A stretch of 64,000 nucleotides of DNA, taken from the NCBI RefSeq assembly GCF_004168285.1, contig NZ_SEWF01000011.1, forward strand, positions 62,001-126,000. Direction: 5' to 3'. This document shows positions 8,312 to 17,121 of this stretch, one piece after another (within the stretch, counting starts at the first letter, position 1; every line of letters starts with the position of its first letter). Source of the stretch: Emticicia agri. GTDB taxonomy: Bacteria; Bacteroidota; Bacteroidia; Cytophagales; Spirosomataceae. The position numbers were made by a program, and so were the translations under genes. The notes under the pieces were generated by a model. The model ran no database searches, was not told where the DNA came from, and saw only the letters and a list, made by a program, of their open reading frames with translations.

Positions 8312-9430
8312 GTGAAAATAGCAATAATCAAAGAAACCAAAGCATTTGAAAAACGTGTTGCCCTAAGTCCCGAAGTCTGCAAACAACTGATTCAAGCCGG
8401 ATTTGAGTGTGCGATTGAAAAAGAAGCCGGAGTCTCCTCCTTTTTTGAAGATACTGCTTACGAAGCCATTGGCGCTAAAGCAGAAAAAAATAAATCTTCC
8501 CTACTTTCAGGTGCCGATATAGTATTAAAAGTAAACCCACTCACTGTTGAAGAAGTCGGCCACATGAAAAAAGGAGCGGTAGCTATCTCATTCATGTATG
8601 CTGCTACTAATCCTGAACTGATAGAAGCCTGTACCAAACAGGGTATTTCTGCTTTTTCGGTCGATGCTATTCCCCGTATTTCCAGAGCCCAGAAAATGGA
8701 TGCCCTGAGTTCACAAGCCAATCTTGGGGGTTATAAGTCTGTTATTATCGGTGCTTATCACTTAGGTAAAATCTTTCCTCTGTTAATGACTGCTGCAGGA
8801 ACTATCAAACCTGCCAAAGTAGTAATTATGGGTGCTGGAGTGGCTGGTTTACAAGCCATTGCCACAGCCAAGCGTCTGGGGGCAGTAGTTGAAGTAAGTG
8901 ATATTCGCCCAGAAACCAAAGAACAGGTACAATCATTAGGGGGTAAATTTATAGAAGTGAAAGGTGATGATTCTGTTAAAATTGAAGGGGGTTATGTGAA
9001 AGGCATATCAGAAGATTTCCTCAAAAAACAACAGGAAGTAATTGCCAGACATATCAGCGAAGCCGATTTAGTAATTACTACAGCCCTGATACCCGGTAAA
9101 AAAGCACCTATGCTCGTACCGGAAGAAGTAGTAAAAAGCATGAAATTAGGTTCGGTAATCGTAGATATGGCGGTAGAACAAGGCGGTAATTGCGCATGTA
9201 GCGAATACGGCAAAACTATTGTAAAACATGGGGTAACTATTGTTGGAGAACCCAATATCCCCTCACTCCTACCCTTGAATGCCAGTGAGCTATATGCCAA
9301 AAACATTGCCACTTTCTTGTTGCATCTGGCAACTAAAGACGGATTCAAATGGGAAATGGATGAAGAGATAACCAAAGGCTCATTGATTGTTCATAATGGC
9401 AAAGCAGTACATCCATCTATAGTCAAATAG
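8312..9430 (+). CDS. pntAA: NAD(P) transhydrogenase subunit alpha part 1 (NAD-binding)
   Basis: A 372-residue protein of the alanine dehydrogenase/PNT family, matching the separate alpha-1 subunit of three-part proton-translocating transhydrogenases (Rhodospirillum type). The N-terminal domain opens MKIAIIKETKAFEKRVALSP. A central Rossmann domain carries the NAD-binding fingerprint GAGVAGLQAI (residues ~173-182), and SQANLGGYKSV lies before it. It binds NAD(H) in the cytoplasm and transfers hydride to NADP+ bound on PntB, driven by proton re-entry. The start is GTG; it gives the canonical family N-terminus and no ATG upstream does. The membrane subunit follows after 49 bp, then pntB. A structured sequence lies upstream. 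Confidence 0.95.
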   Translation: MKIAIIKETKAFEKRVALSPEVCKQLIQAGFECAIEKEAGVSSFFEDTAYEAIGAKAEKNKSSLLSGADIVLKVNPLTVEEVGHMKKGAVAISFMYAATNPELIEACTKQGISAFSVDAIPRISRAQKMDALSSQANLGGYKSVIIGAYHLGKIFPLLMTAAGTIKPAKVVIMGAGVAGLQAIATAKRLGAVVEVSDIRPETKEQVQSLGGKFIEVKGDDSVKIEGGYVKGISEDFLKKQQEVIARHISEADLVITTALIPGKKAPMLVPEEVVKSMKLGSVIVDMAVEQGGNCACSEYGKTIVKHGVTIVGEPNIPSLLPLNASELYAKNIATFLLHLATKDGFKWEMDEEITKGSLIVHNGKAVHPSIVK

Positions 9431-9479
9431 ATTAAAAATAATAATTCAACTCATCATATTCTAAATAACCTTATTTACA

Positions 9480-9788
9480 ATGATTAACGACATAGTCAGT
9501 TTTTTAGGCGAAAATATTGAGATGATATACATTCTTGTATTATCTGTTTTTGTAGGTGTAGAAGTAATTGGCAAAGTACCAGCTGTATTACATACCCCAC
9601 TCATGAGCGGTGCCAATGCCATTCATGGGGTAGTAATTGTAGGTGCCATTATAGTAATGCTTAATACTCCTGCTGATAATATACTGGCATTAGCCTTGGG
9701 TTTTGTGGCGGTAGTATTAGGAACACTCAATGTAGTAGGAGGATTTGCTGTAACAGACCGAATGCTTGAAATGTTTAAGAAAAAATAA
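9480..9788 (+). CDS. pntAB: NAD(P) transhydrogenase subunit alpha part 2 (membrane)
   Basis: A 102-residue membrane protein with three or four hydrophobic segments, the size and composition of the separate alpha-2 subunit that forms half of the proton channel. It contains the family-typical sequence LHTPLMSGANAIHGVVIVGA, the conserved region in the second membrane part. Its position between the NAD-binding alpha-1 gene and the beta-subunit gene confirms the assignment. 31 bp separate it from the chosen pntB start. Confidence 0.95.
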   Translation: MINDIVSFLGENIEMIYILVLSVFVGVEVIGKVPAVLHTPLMSGANAIHGVVIVGAIIVMLNTPADNILALALGFVAVVLGTLNVVGGFAVTDRMLEMFKKK

Positions 9789-9819
9789 AAACACACACCT
9801 AACCTATCAAAACCTGACA

Positions 9820-11220
9820 ATGGAGATAAAATATATTCTTGACATAATTTATTTAATAGGTTCTGTAACCTTTGTCATTGGCTTGAAAATGTTAAGCCAT
9901 CCCGACACCGCCCGAAGAGGGAATTTATATGCCGCTTTCGGGATGGCATTAGCCATAGCAGGCACTATTCTATGGTATAATCATCCGAATGGTTATACGA
10001 CAAGAGAGCCACTGAAAATCATTCTGATTTTAGCCGCTATTGGTATCGGCACTGTAGCAGGCTGGCTGACAGCCAATCGTGTGCAAATGACCAAAATGCC
10101 CGAATTGGTTTCATTGTTCAACGGAATGGGAGGAGCCTGTGCGGCATTGATTGGTATTATGGAATATGAGCATAATATCGGTAAAACAGGGGCTTTGGCA
10201 ACTATTATAGCCGGAATGATTATCGGCTCGGTTTCTTTCAGCGGAAGTATCATCGCTTTTCTGAAACTCAATGAAACTATGAAAAAGCCAATCAGGCTGC
10301 CGTCTTATAATATTCTCAATACAATGGTCATGGTAGGCTTAATCGCCTTTGGTATATTCATTGTTTATGCACAACCAGAACATCTGTTTCTTCCGATATT
10401 GCTTTTCGTAGCAGCTTTGGTCTATGGTGTTTTATTCGTAATTCCTATCGGTGGAGCAGATATGCCTGTGGTTATCTCCTTACTTAACTCTTTTACAGGA
10501 TTAGCGGCGGCTTTTGGTGGCTTTCTTTATCAGAATCAGGTGATGCTTACGGGTGGTATCCTGGTTGGCTCGGCAGGCACAATCCTTACTTTGGCCATGT
10601 GCAAAGCCATGAACCGTCCTTTGAGCAACGTAATTTTCGGTGCCTTTGGTGCAGGTGGTGCCAGTGGCGCAGGCAATGAGGTAAATGGAAGCATCAAAGA
10701 TATTTCGATTTCAGATACAGCTATCCTGATGAACTACGCCAAAAAAGTAGTAATAGTACCTGGTTATGGTCTGGCTGTGGCGCAGGCGCAGCATGTGATT
10801 CATGAACTGGAAACCTTGCTTGAAGAAAGAGGCGTCGATGTGGAATATGCGATTCACCCGGTGGCAGGTCGTATGCCGGGACACATGAATGTATTGCTGG
10901 CAGAAAGTAATGTATCTTATGACAAACTGGTTGAGATGGAAGACATCAACCCTGAATTTGCCAAAACAGATGTAGTATTGGTAGTGGGTGCCAATGATGT
11001 GGTGAACCCTGCAGCTAAGACAGACCCATCATCGCCTATATTCGGGATGCCTATTCTTGATGTAGAAAATGCTCGTAATGTCATTGTCAACAAAAGGAGT
11101 ATGAATGCTGGCTATGCAGGCATTGACAATTTGCTTTTTTATCAACCAAAAACAAGTATGCTTTTCGGCGATGCCAAAGGAGTACTGACCAAACTGGTTA
11201 GTGAACTGAAACAGATGTAA
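9820..11220 (+). CDS. pntB: NAD(P) transhydrogenase subunit beta
   Basis: A 466-residue protein. The N-terminal ~270 residues hold eight or nine membrane segments, including the conserved NGMGGACAALIG and SFTGLAAAFGGF stretches. The C-terminal ~190 residues form the NADP-binding domain III: GYGLAVAQAQH, GRMPGHMNVLLAE and GANDVVNPAA, all hallmark motifs for NADP(H) binding in this unusual orientation. With PntAA and PntAB it makes NADPH from NADH using the proton gradient. The frame is open 18 codons further upstream, overlapping pntAB, but the ATG at 9820 gives the standard family N-terminus. A hairpin follows the gene, so the next genes may be a separate transcription unit. Confidence 0.95.
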   Translation: MEIKYILDIIYLIGSVTFVIGLKMLSHPDTARRGNLYAAFGMALAIAGTILWYNHPNGYTTREPLKIILILAAIGIGTVAGWLTANRVQMTKMPELVSLFNGMGGACAALIGIMEYEHNIGKTGALATIIAGMIIGSVSFSGSIIAFLKLNETMKKPIRLPSYNILNTMVMVGLIAFGIFIVYAQPEHLFLPILLFVAALVYGVLFVIPIGGADMPVVISLLNSFTGLAAAFGGFLYQNQVMLTGGILVGSAGTILTLAMCKAMNRPLSNVIFGAFGAGGASGAGNEVNGSIKDISISDTAILMNYAKKVVIVPGYGLAVAQAQHVIHELETLLEERGVDVEYAIHPVAGRMPGHMNVLLAESNVSYDKLVEMEDINPEFAKTDVVLVVGANDVVNPAAKTDPSSPIFGMPILDVENARNVIVNKRSMNAGYAGIDNLLFYQPKTSMLFGDAKGVLTKLVSELKQM

Positions 11221-11266
11221 AATTTGTACTTTCTTGACAAAATATCATAGAATCATTGCCAGTTTT

Positions 11267-11296
11267 ACCAAATACAAAATATTGTTTGGTTTTAGA
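11267..11296 (+). terminator. Probable terminator or attenuator after pntB
   Basis: ACCAAA and TTTGGT form an inverted repeat, with CAA/TTG extending the stem, followed by TTTTAG. It lies 47 bp past the pntB stop and 52 bp before the next gene's start, so it may separate or attenuate the pnt and gltD-kor units. Confidence 0.45.
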
Positions 11297-11347
11297 TTTT
11301 AAATTTGAGTAGTTTTACTTACGACTTAACTATAAAAATATTTACCG

Positions 11348-13138
11348 TTGGAACCTACAAACGTCAATGACCCCGAGTACTATCACAAGGTAGTAGATTG
11401 CCAGTACGCTTGTCCTGCGCATACTCCTGTGCCTGAGTACATCAGATTAATTGCGGCCGAACGCTATACCGAAGCATACATGATTAACTGGGAATCGAAC
11501 GTATTTCCGGGTGTATTAGGCCGTACCTGCGACAGGCCATGCGAACCAGCCTGCCGCCGTGGAAGAGTAGAAGAAGAACCCGTAGCCATCTGCCGTTTAA
11601 AAAGAGTAGCCGCCGATAACAAAGGCGATGTCAAGAACCTTATTCCCAAAGCTCCCAAACAAGGCAATGGCAAAAAAGTGGCGCTGATTGGTGCCGGCCC
11701 GGCCTCCCTGACAGTTGCCCGGGATTTAGCACCGTTGGGCTATGAAATCCACGTTTTCGATGAACAAATCAAAGGTGGTGGTATGATGCGCAGCCAGATT
11801 CCCTCCTTCCGCTTACCCGAAGCCGTGTTAGATGAAGAAGTGAATAATATTCTGGACATGGGTATCCATACCCATTTCAAAACCTATGTTTCAAGCCTGA
11901 AAGATGTTTTAGCCAAAGATTACGATGCCGTTTTTGTGGGCACAGGTGCGCCGAGAGGCAGAGATTTGTCTGATTTACAGGGCCGTAAAGAAGGGGCTGC
12001 TAACATCCATATCGGCATTGAATGGCTGGCAAGTGTAGCTTTTGAACATACCAGCAAGATTGGGAAAAATGTAATTGTATTAGGTGGGGGAAATACCGCT
12101 ATGGACTGCTGCCGTACTTCCCGCCGTTTAGGTGGCGAAAACGTAAAAGTTGTTGTACGTAGTCCATTTACCGAAATGAAAGCATCTCCCTGGGAAAAAG
12201 AAGATGCCATGCACGAAGATATTCCTATTTTAGACAATCATGTACCTAAATCTTTTGTAGTAGAAAATGGGCAATTAAAAGGAATGACCTTTGAAAAAGT
12301 ACATGCAGTATATGATGAAAAAGGCAAACGCTCATTGGTATCTACTGGCGAAGACCACGTGTTTATAGAAGCCGATGATGTACTGGTAGCTATCGGACAA
12401 GAAAATAGTTTCCCCTGGATAGAGCGTGATTTAGGCATTGAGTTCGACAAATGGGAAATGCCTAAGGTAGATGCCGTAACGTTTCAATCGACCAATCCTA
12501 AAGTATTTTTTGGCGGTGATGCTGCCTTAGGGCCTAAAAATGTAATTACTGCAGTAGCGCAAGGGCATCAGGGAGCAATTTCGATAGACTTATTCTGTCA
12601 GGGCAAATCATTAGCTGACAGACCTGCACCATTTACTAACCTGATTTCACAAAAAATGGGTATCCATGAGTGGAGTTATGATAGTGTAGTAGCTAACGAC
12701 CATCGTTTTGTAGTAGCTCAGGCCGATAAAACTATTACCCTGAAAGACCGTAAAAAAGAGGTTGAATTAGGTTTTAACAAATTAGAAGGATTTAAAGAAG
12801 CACAACGTTGCCTCAACTGTGATGTACAGACAGTATTTACTGTTAATCGTTGTATAGAGTGTGACGCCTGTATGGATATATGCCCTACTTCGTGCATTAC
12901 TTTTACTGATAATGGTACAGAAGAAGACCTGAGAACGCGCCTGATGGCACCTGCATTGAATCTTGAGCAAGACCTCTTAGTATCAGGTACTTTAGCTACT
13001 GGTAGAGTGATGGTAAAAGATGAAGACGTATGCCTGCATTGTGGTTTGTGCGCCGAAAGATGCCCGACCTCAGCCTGGGATATGCAGAAGTTTTTCTATA
13101 ATGTTACCAAAGCACATCATGGTTGCCAGACAGCCTGA
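11348..13138 (+). CDS. GltD-like FAD/NAD(P) oxidoreductase with two C-terminal [4Fe-4S] motifs
   Basis: A 596-residue iron-sulfur flavoprotein related to the small subunit of glutamate synthase. The N-terminal Cys-rich domain (residues ~15-90; CQYACPAHTP, GRTCDRPCEPACRRG) fits Fer4_20 and binds [4Fe-4S]. An FAD fold starts at IGAGPASLTVARDL and the NAD(P) fold at VLGGGNTAMDCCR. A C-terminal extension (from ~residue 490) adds two ferredoxin motifs, CIECDACMDICP and CLHCGLCAERCP. No glutamate synthase large subunit is adjacent; the next genes, 58 bp on, are korA and korB. This suggests it passes electrons between NAD(P)H and the 2-oxoacid oxidoreductase in place of, or together with, free ferredoxin. 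Start is TTG, judged from the conserved N-terminal Cys region. Role is inference from context. Confidence 0.85.
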   Translation: MEPTNVNDPEYYHKVVDCQYACPAHTPVPEYIRLIAAERYTEAYMINWESNVFPGVLGRTCDRPCEPACRRGRVEEEPVAICRLKRVAADNKGDVKNLIPKAPKQGNGKKVALIGAGPASLTVARDLAPLGYEIHVFDEQIKGGGMMRSQIPSFRLPEAVLDEEVNNILDMGIHTHFKTYVSSLKDVLAKDYDAVFVGTGAPRGRDLSDLQGRKEGAANIHIGIEWLASVAFEHTSKIGKNVIVLGGGNTAMDCCRTSRRLGGENVKVVVRSPFTEMKASPWEKEDAMHEDIPILDNHVPKSFVVENGQLKGMTFEKVHAVYDEKGKRSLVSTGEDHVFIEADDVLVAIGQENSFPWIERDLGIEFDKWEMPKVDAVTFQSTNPKVFFGGDAALGPKNVITAVAQGHQGAISIDLFCQGKSLADRPAPFTNLISQKMGIHEWSYDSVVANDHRFVVAQADKTITLKDRKKEVELGFNKLEGFKEAQRCLNCDVQTVFTVNRCIECDACMDICPTSCITFTDNGTEEDLRTRLMAPALNLEQDLLVSGTLATGRVMVKDEDVCLHCGLCAERCPTSAWDMQKFFYNVTKAHHGCQTA

Positions 13139-13196
13139 TTTTTACAAGACTATTATTTAATAACGATAAAACTTTCCGACAGAGGATCGGCTTAAA

Positions 13197-14999
13197 ATGT
13201 CAGAACTTATCAATGATTTTGTAGTTCGCTTTGCTAATGTAAACGGTACAGGTTCGGCCAGTGCCAATGGCATGTTTGCCAAAGCAATCTTCCGCATGGG
13301 GATTCCCGTTACACCCAAAAATATCTTCCCCTCTAATATTCAAGGCTTACCTACCTGGTACGAAGTACGCATCAGCGAAAAAGGCTATTTAGGCCGTCGT
13401 GAGGGCATAGATTTGATGGTGTCGGTCAACCCGCAAAGCATGCTGAAAGATGTACAGAGTGTGCGCCCCGGCGGATACTTTATGTACGATAGTACCAAGC
13501 CTCTTCATAAAGAATATATCAGAGAAGATATTACTTATTTAGGTATTCCGCTTATGGCCATTTGTCTGGAACAGTACTCAGACCCCCGCCAAAGACAATT
13601 GTTCAAGAATATCATCTATGTCGGTGCGCTTTCAGCATTATTAGCTATTGAATTTGGTGTATTGGAACAATTGTTGGCCGAGCAATTCAAGGGAAAAGAG
13701 AAACTGATACCAGCCAACGTTCAGGCTTTGCAATTAGGCGTAAAATATGTACAGGATAACTTTAATTATCCGCTGGATATCCGGGTAGAGCGCAGAGACA
13801 AAGTAGGTAAAAAAATCATGATTGATGGCAACGGTGCCTGTGGTTTAGGAGCGGTGTTTGCCGGAGCTACTGTTGCGGCATGGTATCCCATTACCCCCTC
13901 AACATCTGTAGTAGAGAAATTTGAAAAATATGCCAAAAAATATCGGGTAGACAAAGCAACAGGCAAGAAAAACTACGCCATTGTGCAGGCAGAAGATGAA
14001 CTGGCCGCCATAGGTATGGTAATAGGAGCCAACTGGAATGGCGCAAGGTCTTTTACGGCAACCAGTGGACCGGGAGTTTCGTTGATGAACGAGTTTTTAG
14101 GCTTAGGCTACTTTGCAGAAGTGCCAGCAGTATTGATTGATGTACAACGCACAGGCCCCTCAACAGGAATGCCTACCCGTACACAACAATCTGATATTAT
14201 GATTGCCGCTTATGCTTCGCATGGCGATACCAAACACGTTGTATTGTTTCCAAGTAACCCTAAAGAGTGCTTTGAACTAACAGCCGATGCTTTTGATTTA
14301 GCCGAACGGCTGCAAACACCTGTCATTGTTTTAACAGACCTTGACTTAGGCATGAACGACCACATGAGTGAGCCTTTTGAATGGAATAAAGACAGACAAT
14401 ATGACAGAGGTAAGGTATTAACGGCTGAAGACCTTGAAAACATGGGACGCTTCGGGCGTTACCTTGATGTAGATGGCGACGGGATTCCTTACAGAACCTA
14501 TCCGGGTACGCACCCAACCAAAGGCTCTTATTTTACTCGTGGTACTTCTCGTGACGAATATGCGGTTTATACCGAAGATAGTGCCGTATATATCAGAAAT
14601 ATGGAGCGTCTCGTAAAGAAATGGGAAACAGCTAAAACCATCATGCCTGCCCCCTATTTTTATCAGCAGAAAAACATGAGTCCGATAGGCGTTATTTTCT
14701 TTGGCACCTCTACCTATTCATCAGAAGAAGCCATTGATATATTACGGGAACAGGAAGTCGTGATGGATGCCATGCGTATCAAGGCTTTTCCTTTCAATGA
14801 AGAAGTGGCTCAGTTTATTGAAGACCATGAGGTAGTATATGTAATTGAGCAGAACCGTGATGCCCAGATGCGCTCACTACTGATTAACGAACTGGAAATC
14901 AATCCTAAAAAACTGATTCGTATTCTGAATTACGACGGAATGCCAATTACAGCAGATAAAATTGTTAAGGAAATCACTCAAACGCTTGTAACTACCTGA
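13197..14999 (+). CDS. korA: 2-oxoacid:acceptor oxidoreductase, fused gamma-alpha subunit
   Basis: A 600-residue protein combining the gamma domain (residues ~1-190, opening with NVNGTGSASANGMFAKA) and the alpha (pyrimidine-binding) domain (from ~residue 205, GNGACGLGAVFAG and WYPITPSTSVVEKF) of the ferredoxin-type 2-oxoacid oxidoreductases. EDELAAIGMVIGANWNGAR and SGPGVSLMNEFLGL are typical of the thiamine-diphosphate-assisting face. With the beta subunit it oxidatively decarboxylates a 2-oxoacid to the acyl-CoA, most likely 2-oxoglutarate, and passes electrons to iron-sulfur acceptors. No Fer4 motif is present here; those are supplied by the preceding gene product. korB begins 4 bp downstream, so translation is tightly coupled. 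Confidence 0.9.
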   Translation: MSELINDFVVRFANVNGTGSASANGMFAKAIFRMGIPVTPKNIFPSNIQGLPTWYEVRISEKGYLGRREGIDLMVSVNPQSMLKDVQSVRPGGYFMYDSTKPLHKEYIREDITYLGIPLMAICLEQYSDPRQRQLFKNIIYVGALSALLAIEFGVLEQLLAEQFKGKEKLIPANVQALQLGVKYVQDNFNYPLDIRVERRDKVGKKIMIDGNGACGLGAVFAGATVAAWYPITPSTSVVEKFEKYAKKYRVDKATGKKNYAIVQAEDELAAIGMVIGANWNGARSFTATSGPGVSLMNEFLGLGYFAEVPAVLIDVQRTGPSTGMPTRTQQSDIMIAAYASHGDTKHVVLFPSNPKECFELTADAFDLAERLQTPVIVLTDLDLGMNDHMSEPFEWNKDRQYDRGKVLTAEDLENMGRFGRYLDVDGDGIPYRTYPGTHPTKGSYFTRGTSRDEYAVYTEDSAVYIRNMERLVKKWETAKTIMPAPYFYQQKNMSPIGVIFFGTSTYSSEEAIDILREQEVVMDAMRIKAFPFNEEVAQFIEDHEVVYVIEQNRDAQMRSLLINELEINPKKLIRILNYDGMPITADKIVKEITQTLVTT

Positions 15000-15003
15000 A
15001 ATC

Positions 15004-16056
15004 ATGACATACATTCGTCCAACCTTTCGGCATCCTAATTTACCGAAAAATAAAATAAACTATACCAAGAAAGATTACGAAGGCGCACTTTCAACCCTTT
15101 GTGCGGGCTGTGGTCATGATTCTATCAGCGGAGCCATTATTCAGGCTTGTTTTGAATTAGCTATTGAGCCCCATCGGTTAGCCAAGTTATCAGGCATTGG
15201 CTGTTCGTCCAAAACACCTGCTTATTTCTTAGGCAATTCGCATGGTTTCAACTCTGTTCATGGCCGTATGCCATCAGTGGCTACGGGAGCTTACTTAGCG
15301 AACCGTGATTTAGTTTATTTTGGGGTATCAGGCGATGGAGACTCTGCTTCTATTGGTATGGGGCAATTTGTGCATGCCATTCGTCGAAACCTCAATATGA
15401 CATATATTGTGATGAATAATGGTTGCTATGGATTAACGAAAGGACAAGACTCTGCAACAGCAGATGCTGGTTCTATCAGTAAGGCAGGTTCAACTAATCT
15501 ATTCAATGCTATTGATTTAGTAGGTTTAGGCTTAGAATTAGGAGCCACATTCATAGCCCGTAGCTTCTCAGGCGATAAAACCCAGTTAATTCCCTTAATC
15601 AAAGCAGCAATGTCGCACCCGGGTTTTGCCCTCATTGATGTTATTTCTCCTTGTGTAACTTTCAACAACAATACCGGTTCTACCAAATCTTATGATTATG
15701 TACGTGAGCACATTGAGGCTACATCGACTATAGATTTTGTGCCCACTATGGAAGAAATTACAACTTCATACGAAGAAGGAGATAGCAAAGAAGTAGCTCT
15801 GCACGATGGCTCGGTTCTGAACTTGCAGAAACTTAATCAGGGTTGGAATCCGGAAGATAAATTATCTGCCATGATTGCCTTGCAAAACGCCAAAACCAAA
15901 GGAGAGATTTTGACCGGATTAATTTACATTGAACCTAAAACCCAAAGTTTACACGAGGTTTTAGGTACTTGTGAAACACCTCTCAATGAACTCAAGGAAG
16001 ATTTACTTTGTCCTGGTCAGGATGCGTTAGAAGCCCTGAATCAGAGTTTGAGATAA
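15004..16056 (+). CDS. korB: 2-oxoacid:acceptor oxidoreductase, beta subunit
   Basis: A 350-residue protein of the thiamine-diphosphate-binding beta subunit family. Seen in order: LCAGCGHDSISGA (residues ~31-43), SGIGCSSKTPAY, HGRMPSVATGAYLAN, the TPP motif GDGDSASIGMGQF (~residues 110-122) ending near VMNNGCYGLTKGQ, and ISPCVTFNNN near the Cys-containing loop found in 2-oxoglutarate- and pyruvate-specific members. The CVTFN motif favours the KorB group. It lies 4 bp after korA and is followed by a terminator, which closes the gltD-like-korA-korB unit. Confidence 0.92.
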   Translation: MTYIRPTFRHPNLPKNKINYTKKDYEGALSTLCAGCGHDSISGAIIQACFELAIEPHRLAKLSGIGCSSKTPAYFLGNSHGFNSVHGRMPSVATGAYLANRDLVYFGVSGDGDSASIGMGQFVHAIRRNLNMTYIVMNNGCYGLTKGQDSATADAGSISKAGSTNLFNAIDLVGLGLELGATFIARSFSGDKTQLIPLIKAAMSHPGFALIDVISPCVTFNNNTGSTKSYDYVREHIEATSTIDFVPTMEEITTSYEEGDSKEVALHDGSVLNLQKLNQGWNPEDKLSAMIALQNAKTKGEILTGLIYIEPKTQSLHEVLGTCETPLNELKEDLLCPGQDALEALNQSLR

Positions 16057-16072
16057 CCGAAAAATGATAGAA

Positions 16073-16119
16073 AGGGCTTATACATGGATATACAAGTTTC
16101 ATGGATAAGCCCTATTTTT
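16073..16119 (+). terminator. Intrinsic terminator of the kor unit
   Basis: AGGGCTTAT and ATAAGCCCT form a 9-bp perfect stem, with CATG/CATG pairing also possible inside, followed by ATTTTTG. It lies 17 bp after the korB stop. Confidence 0.8.
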
Positions 16120-16171
16120 GTGCATACTATTTTACCCGTTCTATTATCAATTTATCTTTACCTATATTTCT

Positions 16172-16678
16172 ATGAAAAAATCAACACGTATTCTATCCCT
16201 TCTATCAGTTGTGCTTGTCTGCTTGTTATTCAGTAAAAACACTTTCGGGCAAGCTAAAGCTAACTTAAACGATGTAGCTTTTATGCACGGTCATTGGCAA
16301 GGTACATTTAATGGTGGTCCCATTGAAGCGTTCTGGGCTAAACCTGCAGGCGATAACCTCACAGGTTTTATGCGCATGATGAAAGACGACAAAGTAACCA
16401 TGTATGAAATGCTTATTTTTGAGCAGACCGACAAAGGCCCTATTGTACTGGTAAAACACTTTAAACCCGGCCTGGTAGGTGTAGAAGACAAAGATGTATC
16501 AGACCGTTATAGTTTTATTGAGTCTAAAAAAGAATGGGCATTGTTTGAAAAACAAGATGGTTCTATCCGTATCATCTACGAAAAACGTGGTGCAGACCAA
16601 TTGGTAATTCAACGTGGCAAACAAGAAAACGGCAAATGGGTATTTGCTGATTTATTTGTATTTAACAAAGTAAAGTAG
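16172..16678 (+). CDS. DUF6265-like exported protein
   Basis: A 168-residue protein with a signal peptide (MKKSTRILSLLSVVLVCLLF, cleavage near TFGQA). The mature part opens with LNDVAFMHGHWQGTFNGGP and continues with FWAKPAGDNLTGFMRMM, a pattern seen in the DUF6265 family of small beta-barrel-like (lipocalin/THAP4-like) proteins in Bacteroidota. Function is not known. The frame is open 18 codons upstream, but the ATG at 16172 gives the proper signal peptide. It is a single gene after the kor terminator. Confidence 0.75.
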   Translation: MKKSTRILSLLSVVLVCLLFSKNTFGQAKANLNDVAFMHGHWQGTFNGGPIEAFWAKPAGDNLTGFMRMMKDDKVTMYEMLIFEQTDKGPIVLVKHFKPGLVGVEDKDVSDRYSFIESKKEWALFEKQDGSIRIIYEKRGADQLVIQRGKQENGKWVFADLFVFNKVK

Positions 16679-17121
16679 TTGATAGAGCTTAATAATGAGT
16701 CGTCTTGTAATAGACAGATAACTTATGAAAGATAAAATACTCACCAGTTAAGTTGGCTTCACTGGTTTTCTGATAAATCTGCTCAGATGTAACTCTCTTC
16801 AAAATAAATTAAATCTTAATGGATTATAACTACGATTTGATGCTTTAATAAGTTTTCTAAATCGCTTTTTGATTTATAATCATACTCATCCGCCTTAGAT
16901 GAAGTTACGTGTGTGTACCCCAAAAATTTATCCACATAAACTATTAGTTGGAATTCCTGTTAAAGAAATGCAAAAACATCAGAATGAAAAGCAGATGGAA
17001 GAGCTACTAAGAAAGACACGCTGCGTAATGATTTAATAACCGCAATTTGGGTACTTCCACTTGCTTCCCTTGACGTGGAGATTTTAAATTGGATACAATT
17101 TTCAAGAAAAAGATTTCAACA
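16679..17121 (+). other. Intergenic region before the NRPS-like gene, with a hairpin
   Basis: The 440-bp spacer has a hairpin at 16743-16766 (ACCAGT/ACTGGT) followed by TTTTC, similar in sequence to a second hairpin after the NRPS-like gene. It also holds a short open frame of 45 codons (16899-17036, starting MKLRVCTPKIYPHKLLVG) without recognised family; it could be a remnant or chance. A second small inverted repeat (TCCAC/GTGGA, about 17057-17080) lies shortly before the NRPS-like start and may belong to its leader. Confidence 0.4.

Noticed and set aside
11348-13138. Glutamate synthase small subunit (gltD) as the function of the flavoprotein.
   Set aside because: No large subunit is adjacent, two extra ferredoxin motifs are present, and the gene sits with korA-korB; the GltD name would mislead.
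16899-17036. A 45-codon ORF upstream of the NRPS-like gene as an MbtH-like protein.
   Set aside because: The sequence lacks the MbtH signature Trp residues and is too short; it is not called as a gene.
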